Source: Rhynochetos jubatus (taxonomy: Eukaryota > Chordata > Aves > Eurypygiformes > Rhynochetidae). Taken from it: a DNA stretch of 64,000 bases. The stretch is from positions 41,635,700 to 41,699,699 of the forward strand of contig CM050648.1 in assembly GCA_027574665.1 (NCBI GenBank), in the 5' to 3' direction. This document shows positions 37,573 to 50,520 of this stretch, in pieces; position 1 is the first letter of the stretch, and each line of letters begins with the position of its first letter. A model generated the notes under the pieces. The model saw nothing but the letters and a program-made list of their open reading frames with translations, was not told where the DNA came from and ran no database searches. A program made the position numbers and the translations under genes.

Positions 37573-38867
37573 TCCCTCAGGCAACAACAGGATTTGAGAA
37601 GTATTTCAAACAGACATTTGAAATCCTGTTCTTTAAACCTTCACCAGTATTGTCACTTGCCTGGAAGCCTCAATGCCAAAAAAGTTTCCATGGGAACAGT
37701 ATGCTATTGTGTCATGCCTTTAACCTCTCTAATCCCAGGGGTGGAAGATTGAACCAGAGTCCTGAACTCTGGCAATTAAACTTTTACTAATGGTTTTCAG
37801 TCCAGAGGGGAACGTATGCAATGGGGGGAAAAGGTGATTCAGATATATTAGTAATATAGGCTCTACCTTGAAGTGTCGTTAAAAGCATCACTCTCCCCTA
37901 ACAAAAATAGCCAAGTAGCCACATTACTCAGACTAAGAAGCCATTTGAAAAAACATGAATCTCCTAGAATAAATTTGGCTTATGTTCTCAACCTGAGCTA
38001 CTGCAATTACTCGTCATCTTGATTAATTACTCTCAATTAACATTGAGAAAGGACATTTGCATCCTCTCATTTCTTCTGTTTTATTTAGATGTGGACTTTT
38101 AAAGAAAATGTCTTTTTAATTCCACAACACTTTGAATATCTATTAGAGGAACTATATCTCATACAACAAATGCTCCAGGCCTAATTCTGCTATTTAGCAA
38201 GCATGTGTGAAACCTGCAAGCAGAAAAAACTCAATTTGAAGCTAAAAGTCTCAGTATCAGACTGCATGCCTGGTACAAGAGGCATAGTAATTTTGTTCTT
38301 AATAGCTATAAGGAGATTGAATGCGTTATTAAACCTTAGTCACAGCAATCATCTCTCATATTTTCTATAGAAATCTTGAAAGAAAGAATGCTAACAAATG
38401 GGTAAGGACAGGATTTCATCCTTATTTTATAAATATCTTGACTATAACACACATGCAGTTTATTTTAAATTACTCTGGCAGAGTCAAAACTTCAGTAGGA
38501 GGAAGAAAGCCATTGCAGTCACTTTGTAAAAACTCTGGTAAAAAGCCATGTCACTAAATAATATAATTAAAAAATCTTGTGTCAATTATAAAGCTAAAAT
38601 GAACATTTGGAAATCTCACTCTGTTTCAATCTTGGTAGCACTTGCGAAGTATGTTCTGTGCTCTGTGGTTCATTTTGGAAAGTCCGAGCTGTTTATTGTT
38701 TTCTTTTCTCTGAAAAGATGCCAAATACATATCCTCTGAGATGGAAGGAGCTAATCATGCTATGTTAAGTCAGTCCTGGATGAAAGAACAGCTCAGAAGT
38801 GTGGAAAGATGTATATCTCAAAACAAAAGAGTGAAAACAAAAGAGAATTTCCAAGTGGACCATAGCC

Positions 38868-38903
38868 TTTTTTTTTTGTTTGTTTGTTTGTTTTGTTTTG
38901 TTC
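38868..38903. repeat. T-rich (TTTG)n simple repeat
   Basis: Ten T followed by GTTT and GTTTT units. Confidence 0.85.
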
Positions 38904-39547
38904 TTTCTATGTCTCTAGTCAATTATGAGGTCAATATTTTTGGTAATTTAAATGTTACAACAAATGTCCAGTCTTTCTGATCTCTTACACTTTTGCACAG
39001 GTTCTTCTCTGGAACTGATATTATTTTGTACCCAATTATTCCCAGCCAACTTGCAGGAAAGTGCGCTGGCAGGAAATAGGTATTAAGACATGCCTGGAAA
39101 AAAATGACTAGGGCCCAGACACAAAAGGTGTCACAGAGCATGGAGACCGCAGAAAAAGTGGTTTGAGTACAAAAGATGACATGAATAAAGGAGGCCAAAG
39201 CAGGTCAATTTTAGCTGAAGAAACGCAGAACAATTTATGACTCAGGAGCAATCAGGTCAGTAAAGACTTTAGAAATAATCAAATTTGAATGAATTCTTGA
39301 CTCATAGATGGTCCACAGAATTGCTTGGACATGAAGGTCAAGATTAGGCCAATAGTATTTCTCCCACATTACCTTTAGCTGTATTACAATCCCAGTTCAG
39401 CGGTACACTCTGCTTTCCTGGGCGAAATCATTCAGCTCCTTATAGGATCAGCATGCTTGGAGGCATGGGCACCTGCTAGGGAGCACCAACTGTGTGCAAA
39501 GCATCCCAAGCTGTGGCAGAACTCAAGAACTAGTATCAACAAGGCCT

Positions 39548-39617
39548 GTATGTGTGTATGTATATGTGCACATATATTCATATATATACATATGTGCATA
39601 TATATATACACACACAT
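39548..39617. repeat. Alternating TG/TA/CA dinucleotide tract
   Basis: Seventy bases made almost wholly of TG, TA and CA steps, with a perfect 16-base palindrome TATATGTGCACATATA at 39561-39576. Confidence 0.88.
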
Positions 39618-42600
39618 CTAAAATCAGGATGTGAAGATAGGCAAATTAGGAACTTAAATGTAAAAAATTCCTATTAATGGGTCTCTCTGCTGGAAATATG
39701 ACAGTATACGCCTTATGGCAGATACACAGTGAGTCCAGGGTACCTAGTTGTGTTTGACTAACCTTGCATGTGCTGCCCAAATTCTTGAAACATACACAGT
39801 TTATATATCCAGAATGAACAGGACCTAGAGGGTATACACCAGGGATAATGCTCTGGGATTTGTTGATATCCTTCAGCTTGGTCAGGGACTCTGCCCCCTG
39901 ATATCACAAGATGTCCAGGAATCACAAATAAATAGTTAAAGTTCCCATTCCTCCCAGACAAAATAGATGAAAAAAAAGGTGACTGTACCCAAGGAAAGCT
40001 CACCCAGCTGGTGAACCTACTACTTTTTAGCTGCTGTCATGTTACTATATGTTGCAGAAACATCTCTCCTGACCCCCTGGTCACCTGGCACATTTCTGGC
40101 AGGTTAGGATGCTCTCCCATGGCTTCACAAGACCCATATTCTGGTCATGGCTGGAGCTATTTTGCATCCCACCACCTTTGGTACCAGAGCACTGTTTCCT
40201 GACAGCTACAGCCCTCTCTGATTCTTTCCCAGTGTAACTGCTCCATCATATTCTGTAGTCATCCTAGAAGGCAGGAGGTGTTCCTGTGGATACATGTCTA
40301 TCATAACATTTATTAGAAGAAGTAGCATAATTCTCATTTTTTGGGAACTGGAAAATAAACCACTGCTCTCTCCTGTTATTTCATGCAGCAGGTTTTGAAA
40401 CTCTGCAATCAGAAAGAAGCAAAACTAAAATCTGAAATTTGCGTTCCTTCTCTTGATCTTATTTTGCACAAAGTGAATGCATATCATTTAGAGACAGAAT
40501 GCATGAATTTGCTTGGAGTGCTGATGATTACAATTCCTACAAAAGTTTCCAGTAGAGAAAATCATGAGCAGAAGGAAATAAATACCAATGTAATGCACAA
40601 TAGCTCCTTTTATGATCAAAGAATAAAGTGAAGGCAAAACCTTGTCCAAGAGCAAGTATAATTATGATACCCACTGAATAGCAAGTTTTCTAGGACTAAC
40701 TTCTAAAACTCTTTGAAACTTACCACACTCATTCACATATTACACAGCTCCTATGAACTGCTTTTGTTGTGTTTTGGTTTCCTTCTTCCATGCTCTAGAA
40801 TTCTGAAAATTACAGAGATTTCAGCCTGCTGTAATAACTAACAATCCTGGCATGTTTTAATGTCTTGTCTTATTTGACCCTCTGAGTATACATCCTTGCA
40901 CAAGCAATCCTAAAATATGATTAGTTAAGAACAACAAGATTATTAGTCTCAATTAATGGCATTACATGTTTTCATTCCTTGGCACTGATTTTATTAAATC
41001 ATTGTGGAGAAGCATTAGCAGTAGTGAGCCCTCTGACTAAAACAGCCTGGAAAGGTGGTTCTCATGCTGTCCTGTGTTTATACCATCTTTATAATGGGAA
41101 AAGTATAGTAGGAGAAAAATCTGGGGAGCTCGGGGAGGACAAGGGGATCTGCTTGGTGCCAGGCCTATTACTGCAGTGAAATCCGGCCACTGAAATCAGT
41201 GGCCTTCTGCAAGGGCTGATTTTTAGGCCTGTTTTCATCTCCAATATGCTCACCGTTGGAAGGAAATACTTGCAAGACTGATAGTGACCAAGTATAAGGG
41301 AATATTCAAACATTCTGTTAAGCTTCACTAAAATATGCTGATGATCACTCTGACAAATACCAAGAAAATAAATTTTTAATTCCCATTTCCTTCCTCTTTC
41401 ACCAGATGAATTTGGCAATACATTTGCTCATCACAGGAATGGACTTTGTGCTTTCAGACTTGGAAAATTGGTCACTTTAATTCCACAGTGTCAAGTGCAG
41501 GAGCTGGCAATTTTTCTCAAATTCGCGGGAGTATTTTGAAAACAAGCTTTATCCCTTCCTTTTGAGAAACAGCTGTCAGGACACAATTGAATGTTTATGA
41601 TCATTGTTTTAAACTTCAGGCAGATTTATTAAATTATTTCAACTCAGAGTAGATTTTCCTGTGTTCTGTTGGCAGTTTCTGTCTTCTATGTTTGTAACTC
41701 ATATACAAATCCAAGTGGTATAAATACTCCATACTACGATGCAAAATGAAATCATTTCTGTGTGAAAATGAGGATACATTTTCAAAGAAATGAGCAAGAG
41801 ATTGACATAAGGAATAGAAGTGAATAAAACTTTTGATCTTAACCTTGGCATTCAAAGCCACTTGCTTCAGTCTTCGTTGCTCTCTTGCAGAAATATGGAA
41901 CACATAATACGGGGAAAATATGGTAGGAAGTGAATTTTGCTGTAATTCTGAAAGTATCAGACAAGGAATGTGAATAAATGGGAAATGTCTTTCTCTGTTC
42001 TTGATCTGTTTTTTCATTTTAGTCAAGACAACGGTGTATCTTTAGAGAAGCAGGTCACAGTACAGACGCCATTATATCACTTTTAAACCATCATAATACT
42101 GTACTATAGCCAGAAGCTTCAAAAGAGTACTCATATCTGAGTTCAAAATGGGTTCCTGCATCCCAGTTGCACTCTCTGCAGACATTTATCTGCACAGACA
42201 TTTGCTTCTCATGAAAAATGTATGATCTGTATTGTGAGAATAAATGAAGAGAAGCGAAGCAGAGAAGTTCCATTTTCAGCTAATTGCTGTCTGCCAGAAC
42301 ACTATTTCAGCTCTCAGTTGTGCTTTGGTCTCTGTCAGTGCTAAAATTCATATTTTTTCAAACGTCCTAAGCTTCAGTGTGCAGATTCAGCCTGTCTCAG
42401 ATAAGCTGCATTATGGGCCCTGCCCACAGAATTCTGGCTGAAGGCCACAGGACTCCGTGCGTCTAAGGGAGGAGTACTGAGTGGTGCTACTTTACCTTCT
42501 TGAATATGGTGTGGATTAAGCTGGGCCAGGTAGTGGGGCAACTTACCCAAGCTGCCTATCCAGCTCTACTCAGAGAGGTGCCACCCTACCACTGCCATAG

Positions 42601-42781
42601 CTCAACAGGACCTCTGGCAACCCCAGAGCTTGCCAGTGTCAGAGTCAATGAAGCGAAGCAAAACAATCCAAAATCATTGCCAGTTTCCTTCAGGCAGCTT
42701 CTTACACAAACAGCTGTATGGTGCAATCAGCCACCCCAGAGGAGAGGTGGAGGTCGTGGAGGTGAACCTTTTCAGCCTTCC

Positions 42782-42812
42782 AGCTTTCACGTGTGAGCTT
42801 TCACGTGTGAGC
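42782..42812. repeat. 14-bp tandem duplication, each copy with a CACGTG box
   Basis: AGCTTTCACGTGTG occurs twice in a row, followed by AGC. The duplication gives two CACGTG E-box cores (42788-42793 and 42802-42807) spaced 14 bases apart. Confidence 0.9.
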
Positions 42813-45800
42813 CTATGTCCACAGACACCGTTATGAGATAAACTCCCACCAGAACTTCAAGCTTGTGCATGAGAAAACTTAGTGTCTCAGTAATTGATAC
42901 GTTTATATGCATTTTTTTTTTAACTTGAATAGGACATAGCATTCTATTCAGCTTGAAATCCTGTTTTATTAAATCTGTCTTTATTTAGTTTGTAGTAGTA
43001 TCAAGAACCTTGGAAAACTAAAGGGTTTTGAGCAACATACAGCGCTCGCAAACCTTGTGAGCCAAGTTGTTTTGCTTTGATCTTTCCAGGACCAGGCTGA
43101 TTTGGTCCCACGGGATAAGCATCTTACTGATCATTGTATTGCAGGGAAGGACAGCTGTGGATAGCCCCTTCCAAGTAAGCCTGAAGTTTTTCCATGTTCA
43201 ACAGCTTCATTTTGTCTTTTCATGTTGGCAGTTAACAGAAACTTAGCAACTCTTGCCTTCCTTCAATCAGCTGGAAAATACGTGCTCCAGCTTTATGCTT
43301 TGAAGGCTTTTCCTGACACAGGGGAAATTCTCTATGTAGATTATTGCCCATTCATTTTACACAGGAACAGATGAAGTGTTCCCTGTTGATACAGATGTTG
43401 GGTAATGTTGTGTGTAAAGACATGTAACTGCCTAAATCACAGGTGAATCCACACCCATTTCCCATGTTTTCCATTCGTGCGTAAAACACTGGTGATTCTG
43501 TGGACTGAATATTCATCTGGGATAAATGCGTCATTGTACAGCAGGTTTGTTCACTCTGTGGTATGAACATAACCATGATACCAGTAGGCATCACGCTATC
43601 CACACCTTGAAGCTGTGCCTGTATAGTGTAGGAAAGGACAAGGTGTCAAGACGTGCCCAGTGACTGACAATGAGCAAGTCCAGAGGGTGCAAGGAGACAA
43701 CTCTTGGTAGGCTAGCGACCCACGCTTAGGTCTAAGACTCAGTCAGAAACCTTTTCCTAAGGCGCTTTTGTACCTTCGGCCCACACAGTGGTTTATTTTA
43801 TTACCTAGTATTGTTTGAGGGATAAATAGTTTCACATGCCAGGCATTATGTTCACAGACTCAAAAAACTCTTTGTTTAAAAAGAAAATCCAAGCACCCTG
43901 ATCTCACCTTCAACTGCTGTTCGAAGAAGGGAGCACCTCTTCGTCTCTTCGTCCTTTCACGTGAAAAAGACAATGAGATTTGTGGAAAACTATTTCCTGC
44001 TGCCCTAATAATGGGTCCTAAGACATTCCCATTAGCTCACTGTTTTGGAGAATAGTTACTTTTCACGTAGTTTTCATAATGCATTTCTAAGAAATCATTT
44101 TGGTGCTATGCAGCAAGTTGCACAGAAAATATTTTCTCATTAAGATTATCTTCCTAATTTTCAAATGTTTTAACATAAAGAGTTCAATGTAATGATATTG
44201 CCTCTAGTATGTTCATCCAATAGTTATTAAGAAAACCAATTCCTTCACAATGAAAATATCAGTCTCTTTCTAAAAAATCTTTCTGTATTTCCCGAGCTGA
44301 ATGTTCTTCACTGGGAGGAGAGAAAATAAAAGATTGCTGCGTTACAGGATCTGTATTATTCAAAGCCTTCTGAGCAGTACTTAATACTTTCTTGCATGGC
44401 AAGTACATGACTGAAGTCATGGTTTTGACGATAATTTCTACTTATCCATCCTGCTCCAGTTCCCTTTCTGTTCTTAATGTCTTGCAAGTAGTTGTATTTT
44501 TCTTGTGGCTGCAGAAATGTGCACAGCATCCTACTGCAAGATATGCATGATAATATATCATCATTATTACCAGTCGTTATGCAGTTATTTAGTCTACCTT
44601 TTACATGGTTCATGAAATGCTAAAAATTCAAGAGCAATCTCCTGAGGAGGTTTAATACTGCTTTGCCTAATAAAAGAATTGTAAAGTACATCCTCACCTA
44701 TGAGGCTTGATGTTTTATCTTCTAAGTGTTTTGTAAAATAATGTTGCTCATGTAGTATTAATGAATCTCTCTGCTGTACATTTTCAACCCATTGATGCTG
44801 GGCAAATTTAGTATTTATTAGTTGTGTTTTTCTTGTTGAAATATATATATGAAAATATATCACTCAAAAGATATATTAAAAACAAGAATCTGGCACGAAG
44901 TTCTTTTATAACACAGAAGTAATCTAAACTTTTCTGTAGAGGCCTAATTTCCCAGGACTTGCCTAAGAAGGAGCAGTCCGTTTATCCAAAGGTATGAATA
45001 TGAGAAGTGTTAAACCAGGTTAGACTTCTGCTCAAAAAATTCCACTCAGGATTAAATGGTTTGGATTGTTCAAAAGAAAATTAAATTTTCATAAATGAAG
45101 GCTGTTTCTGAACACTATCACACAGAGGTCTAATGCAAGTTGCTCTGTGTGCTTTAAATTTAAATCTTTAGTTAAGTCAGTTTAGCTTTCTTGAGTGCCT
45201 CTGTGGAAACAAAGTATTAATGGAATAGCACTGCTTTGCCTTCTTCATGATTAAATAAAAAGGTAAAGTTAAGGAGAAAACCAGTTCTATCTGGCTTGAT
45301 CTCTTACAAGGTTTACTGACAACAATAGAGAGTAGAGTCTCATGCCTAATAGTATATTTTTTTTTCTTGCAAAGCATGCACTGACCACAAAATCTAAGCA
45401 TCTTTTTCTTCGCTAGGGTGTGACTTTACAATAGTCACTGCTACTACTCCAAGTTTTCAGTTTAGAAGCCCCAGCAAATTATTTTGGTCACACTCAGTCT
45501 TGTCATATCCTCTCCTCTGTTCACTCACTGATGGTTGCTTAGTCCTACACACATCTACCTCCTCCCTTTCTCTCTTGCCTTTCTTCATTCTAGAGGATAA
45601 GGGCACATCCGAGTAGCAACACTGTCTGCTGTGTGGCTCCATTTAAACACCCTGGTCACAGCATACAACAAGTAGTTGACAGTGTCCAATGGAGCAGTAG
45701 TTTTCTTCACTTGGAACTTCATACCTATACTGCTGCTTTCTTTTCAAACAATGTGCTTCCTGCATTTCATATGCATGCATACAGGAACGCCATGGCTAGA

Positions 45801-47908
45801 AAACTTGAACATTATAGTTTGCATACGTTGCTGTTCTATTAAGACAGTGGCATAGCATGGGTTATGAGTTTCAAGGCATTACCGGTTCTTGTATGTGTAT
45901 AAATACCTGAAGACACGGATTAATTAACACGTACTATCATACATCTTCTTCCCAGTGTTGCTTAACTGTAGTATACTGCGTTATAACTTCACTCACACTC
46001 ATCAACTTTCTGAAGAAGGGACTAGCTACCAGTCAGTCAGGCACTCCATCATGTAAGGTTGCCATCACTGACCTTTAAGGAGAAGTTCAGCTTTAACTAA
46101 TATTCTCCAATTTCTTGTCTTAGAAGAAGAAATTTAACCCCTTTTTCCCTTCCACCTTGCAACCTCTCCACAGTATTACCCAGAACATACATACTACAGC
46201 TTCTGCTGGCAGCCAGTGTAGACTGCCTTAAATCTGGCATGCTGCTGAATTATGTTACACAAAATCTACCTGATTTCATGGCTACAAGAGCCAGTATAAT
46301 CTAAACAACAACAGAGAAATTATGCCTGGAAGAGTGGGAACAATGGGCATGTTTGGACATGGTAGGGTTTCAACCTACAAAATAAAAAATTTTAAAAAAG
46401 GCTTCTAGATTTAGCTTCAGATTAAAAACTTCACAATGTGCTATTTGCTTCAGTGTGGACTCAGGAGTACTCCAGTAATTCATTGTGTTGGCAGCTCCTG
46501 GAAACATGTACATGAGCTCTTTTCACTGTGGGTAGAAAAAGAAAGTCATGAAGATATCCATGAAGATATTTTCTTCCAAAAATATTTTGTCCTTGTGATT
46601 TACAATGTATTTGAAGCTGCTGTCCAGATGGGAAATTCAGAAGTATTTCTCCCATGTTATTAATAGCAAGCAAACAGGAGTAGACTTACTAGTTTTATCT
46701 TTGTTCAGAATCCAAAAATGTGGATATTCAAAAATTTGGATAGTTGAATCAGTTTGGGCTAAAAATTAGTCTAGAAATATTGTGGAGTTATTTTACCAAA
46801 CCAGCTAGTTTGGAGGTAAAGGACATTAGTAATGTTTAATGGATATGTTTCAAACCATGAAAAATGTTTACCTTTTATCTAGTTGCACAATGATTCTATT
46901 ATTTTAATATAATATTTTATATAATGTTAATCTGTGAGGTGTATCTACACAGACTTACTGCATGTTCCCTAGGAGCAGTATTACCTAATTTGCAGGAGAC
47001 ATTTCTAGTATTTTAAATGAATATAAAGTTCAGATACAGTTTTTAACTGGTCTAAAATAAAAATGGTAAAGATTTCTCTGAAAATTTTGAAATAACAAAT
47101 CTAATTTTTAATGACAAAACCAAGTATTTGTTGGTAATTTTTTAGCTTCTGTAGACATAAAACTTTATTTTTAAAAATTGGTTTATGTAATAAAAATTTA
47201 AAATGAAATCGCAAAATGTGTATGCTTCAAATAAAGGAAATGTTTTAATTGTTGTGACATTACTTTATTCCCTCTCTGTACCACATTTTTGTTAAAACTC
47301 TTTAGGAATTTGACAAATATTCATGAATACTTCTGATGATCCAAAAGCATACTTTCTGGTCAATAAACTTAGTGAATAAAATAAATCTCTTATAGTAGAA
47401 AACCTCTTCCCCATATTGATCCAAAATTTGTTCTTCTGATTTCCTTATTCCTCAGGAGTCATGAATTTGAGACAGAAGACAATTATGTGTTCCTTCTCCC
47501 AAACAGTTTATATTTACAAGATCAACATTTGTCTGAAGTGAAATCTTCTTAACAGCATTGTTTTGATCAAGACTTTTATGTGAACATTAATCACTTCATG
47601 TTTCCATGGTAGCAAAGTGATGGTGAATCTCTAAACTATGTAATTTAAAATCCCCATGCGTGGAAAAATAGATCATTCGAAGTCAAAGATATCTCATTGC
47701 TATGTCTAACTAGTCCTGCCAGAGTTTTCACTATTTTTTCCCATCTGTTGTTACTCAGATATGGTTTTACAAACCTTCTCAGTTCTTGAATTTTGACAGG
47801 TTGATAGACACTTACAAGGTAATCAGTGCAAGTTTCACTAGGACCTCTCAGCACACTGGTGCCCATGTTTACTATTACTATTTATTTTACCCTAGAGATA
47901 TGACATGA

Positions 47909-48492
47909 TGTTATGGTTTAATCCCAGCAGGCAACTAAGCCCCACACAGCCGCTCACTCAATACCCCCCTGTGGGATTAGGGGGAAAGAATCAGGAAAGT
48001 AAATTTAGAAAAAGCGTGGGTTGAGATAAAGACAGTTTAACAGGGAAAGCCAAAGCCATGCACAGTAGCAAAACAAAACAAGGAATTCATTGACTTCCCA
48101 CCGGCAGGCAGGTGTTCAGCCATCTTCAGGAAAGCAGGGCTCTATCATGTGTAACAGTTGCTTGGGAAGACAAACACTATCCTTCTGAACATTTCCCCTT
48201 CCTTCTTCCCCCAACTTTATAGGCTGGACATGATGCCATGTGGTATGGAATATCCCTTTGGTCAGTTGGGGTCAGCTGTCCCAGCTGTATCCCCTCCCAA
48301 CTTCTTGTGCTCCCCCAGCCTACTACAGCTGGTGGGGTGAGAAGCAGAAAAGGCCTTCACTGGGTGTAAGCACTGCTCGGCAACAACTGAAACATCCCTG
48401 TGTTATCCACACTGTTTTCAGCACAAATCCAAAACAGCACCATAGTAGCTACTGTGAAGAAAATTAACTCTATCCCAGTCAAAACCAGCACA
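47909..48492 (-). mobile_element. Solo LTR of a bird ERV-L-like endogenous retrovirus, antisense
   Basis: The + strand begins TGTTATGGTTTAATCCCAGC and ends CCCAGTCAAAACCAGCACA, the antisense form of a widespread bird LTR that I recognise by its wording: 'gggttgagataaagacagtt', 'tggtatggaatatccctttgg', 'ggtcagctgtcccagctgt' and 'caacaactgaaacatc'. It is 584 bp with TG..CA ends. Flanking five-base words are CATGA (47904-47908) and GATGA (48493-48497), a likely target duplication with one change. No internal viral region adjoins it. Frames inside it (48158-48467) are accidental. Confidence 0.88.
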
Positions 48493-49488
48493 GATGATCA
48501 GGAGGTTTCTGGACTCATCAGACATCTACAGCAATTTCAGTGGACTTCAGAGAAGCCACATAATTGAAAGCTTCTAATTTCTTTTTTTTAATTACTTTAA
48601 GACATTTTTGAAAAAAGAAAAAAAAATGTTTGTGTATTTTTAGGTATTTTCACAACCATGTTTTTTAAAACCAAAATACCAGCATATAAAATGAGAAAGA
48701 GATCTAAAGAACACAAATAACAGTATAATCATGAGTAATGAACGAGACTGTTCTCCACAAGCTATTCAGCTAACATGTAGTATGGACACTTAGTGGTGTT
48801 GCCCATAATTGCTTTGCTGGTTATAAAGGAAAAGAGTCAGAAGAATTTACTATCATAAACATGTTGCTGAAGAAAACCAAACACACCGTATGAAAAGAAA
48901 GAACAGTGCATGACCATCAAATGTTAAATTAATTTACCTCCAAGATGTCACAACTGCAAAATCATGTGATTGCAACATGGAGAAGCATGGAGCCTAGGGT
49001 GATTAATATGCTTTTGATGTGAAAATTGATTTCCTGTAGTGTGAATGCTAAAGATAGATGAAATAGGGGAAATTTATCCTCTTGAGCAAGGGTTTGAGAC
49101 TATAAAGCACTAGTGAGAAACACACATGAGAAGATATTGCTGCTGAAGCTTTGAGGTTTTAAAATGATTAACAAAAATAAAAAGTTTTGCTGGATCAGTT
49201 TTATTCCTCTGCTCTCTTGTATTCACAGAAGTTGCTGAACGGAAGTACCTAAATGACTGGTTCAGAAGGCTGAACACCTGTGTAAACAAATTACCACAAT
49301 CATGGAGTAAATTCACCCTACTCAGCCATTTAGCTGCGGGAACAGTAAGTTGTCTTGAAAATATTAATGGTCCCATCCATCTCTTTCTGTCTCTGACACC
49401 AAAATCGTAACAGTCATCAGGATTTGTCCCTAACAATAATAAGAGGCCATGACAGACTTTTTCTAGTTTCAGTCTTCTTAGTTCTCAT

Positions 49489-49959
49489 TTGATTATTTTC
49501 TACTTCTACGATGTAGAAAAACTCCTGCAGCGATCAGTGCCCACGACAGAACTTCAGAACATCAGAACACCACTGACTGATGTTGCTCCCAGGGGACAAA
49601 GCTTGCTGGGACCCATGAAACACCTTTCCGCAGTCATGGGACCCCTCGCAGAAACTCCTGTGTCCCCCAACAAATACAGCCCAGCAATTGTGGTGGGAGA
49701 GCCCCATGGCAGTGTCCCCAGGATTCACGGTGACAGACACTTTCTGGAGAAAACGAACACGCCAGGCTGCAACCAGAGCATGGACTGGGATGTTTTGGTA
49801 AGAAGCTTCCAAGCCTCATTCAGAGCAGAGCCCACCTCCAGGTGTGTCGTTGGAACATTTTGCATCTGGATGGCACAGCCTTGTTCCAGGGCTGTGCACT
49901 TGCTCTTCTCCCGTATGGTCATTTCACAGCATATAGTTCTCTGTCGTATTAAACTATAA
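49489..49959 (+). other. 156-codon open frame of unknown nature, possible exon
   Basis: This is the longest open frame in the window outside the microsatellite and the mobile elements. The encoded sequence has no domain, signal or membrane segment I recognise. Its central part (about 49530-49800) is richer in GC and Pro/Gly codons than its surroundings. It is followed inside the frame by a good donor (GTTTTG/GTAAGAAG, cut after 49797), and a pyrimidine-rich TTTCAGTCTTCTTAG stretch lies just upstream near 49480. The opposite strand is also open for 92 codons over the same part, which argues that low stop-codon density rather than selection explains the frame. It could be a long non-coding RNA exon, a decayed repeat or chance. 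Confidence 0.2.
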
Positions 49960-50458
49960 TGTACCACAGACTGCACTGATCATTTCACAGGTCAAAAGTC
50001 TATTGCAGGTTAAGAAACAAACTGTTATTTTTTGAATTTTGAGGAAAATGTTGTTCATTTCTTCTATTGGGTGTTAGTCATAGGTCAGCTCATTTCTGTT
50101 AACCTGATGGAGACAGAATGGAGAAGTACATTACAAACAATAAATAAAAACAATCTGCCAGGACAAGCACACAGAAACAAACAAAACCCATGGCCAGCTC
50201 ATCAAAGCTACAGTGCATCTCAAACCCATACATTTCTGCCAGACTCCAAGGTGGGACAATGATACAGTGCATGGCAGATCTATAGCACAATGTAAAACTC
50301 ATTTTTCTCCAGTACCTCTCCCATTCCCATGTGTTCAGTTTCTCTCTGCCTAAAATTTTTGGGCTAAGGCTGGTTGTGTTGTAACATGAATGCTTTATGG
50401 GCAACCCTGATAGGATGAGGGAACACTGAGCATGTTATGGATACTCTCTTCCAATAGT

Positions 50459-50520
50459 GTCCTTCCTCTGGGACCATCTAGAGGCTGGTCCCATCCAGAG
50501 GCTGGTCCCAGAGGAAGGAC
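50459..50520. repeat. Perfect 18-bp inverted repeat with internal direct repeat
   Basis: GTCCTTCCTCTGGGACCA at 50459-50476 is the exact reverse complement of 50503-50520, with a 26-base loop. The loop and right arm also hold a 14-bp direct repeat (AGAGGCTGGTCCCA at 50480-50493 and 50497-50510), so the left arm can pair partly with either copy. Confidence 0.93.

Larger units (their letters stand above)
37572..47908. other. Intergenic desert, no gene recognised
   Basis: Ten kilobases of AT-rich DNA. Contents I can name are a TTTG tract (38868-38903), an alternating purine-pyrimidine tract (39548-39617) and a 14-bp tandem duplication with two CACGTG sites (42782-42812). The longest antisense frame (41634-42026, 130 codons) has no recognisable domain. 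No CR1 or LTR is visible. Confidence 0.55.

Noticed and set aside
37428-37790. A 120-codon frame with a run of about 28 isoleucines
   Set aside because: It is simply the translation of the (ATT)28 microsatellite and its flanks.
41634-42026. A 130-codon minus-strand frame
   Set aside because: There is no recognisable domain, no splice-site or promoter context and no composition change. It is considered random.
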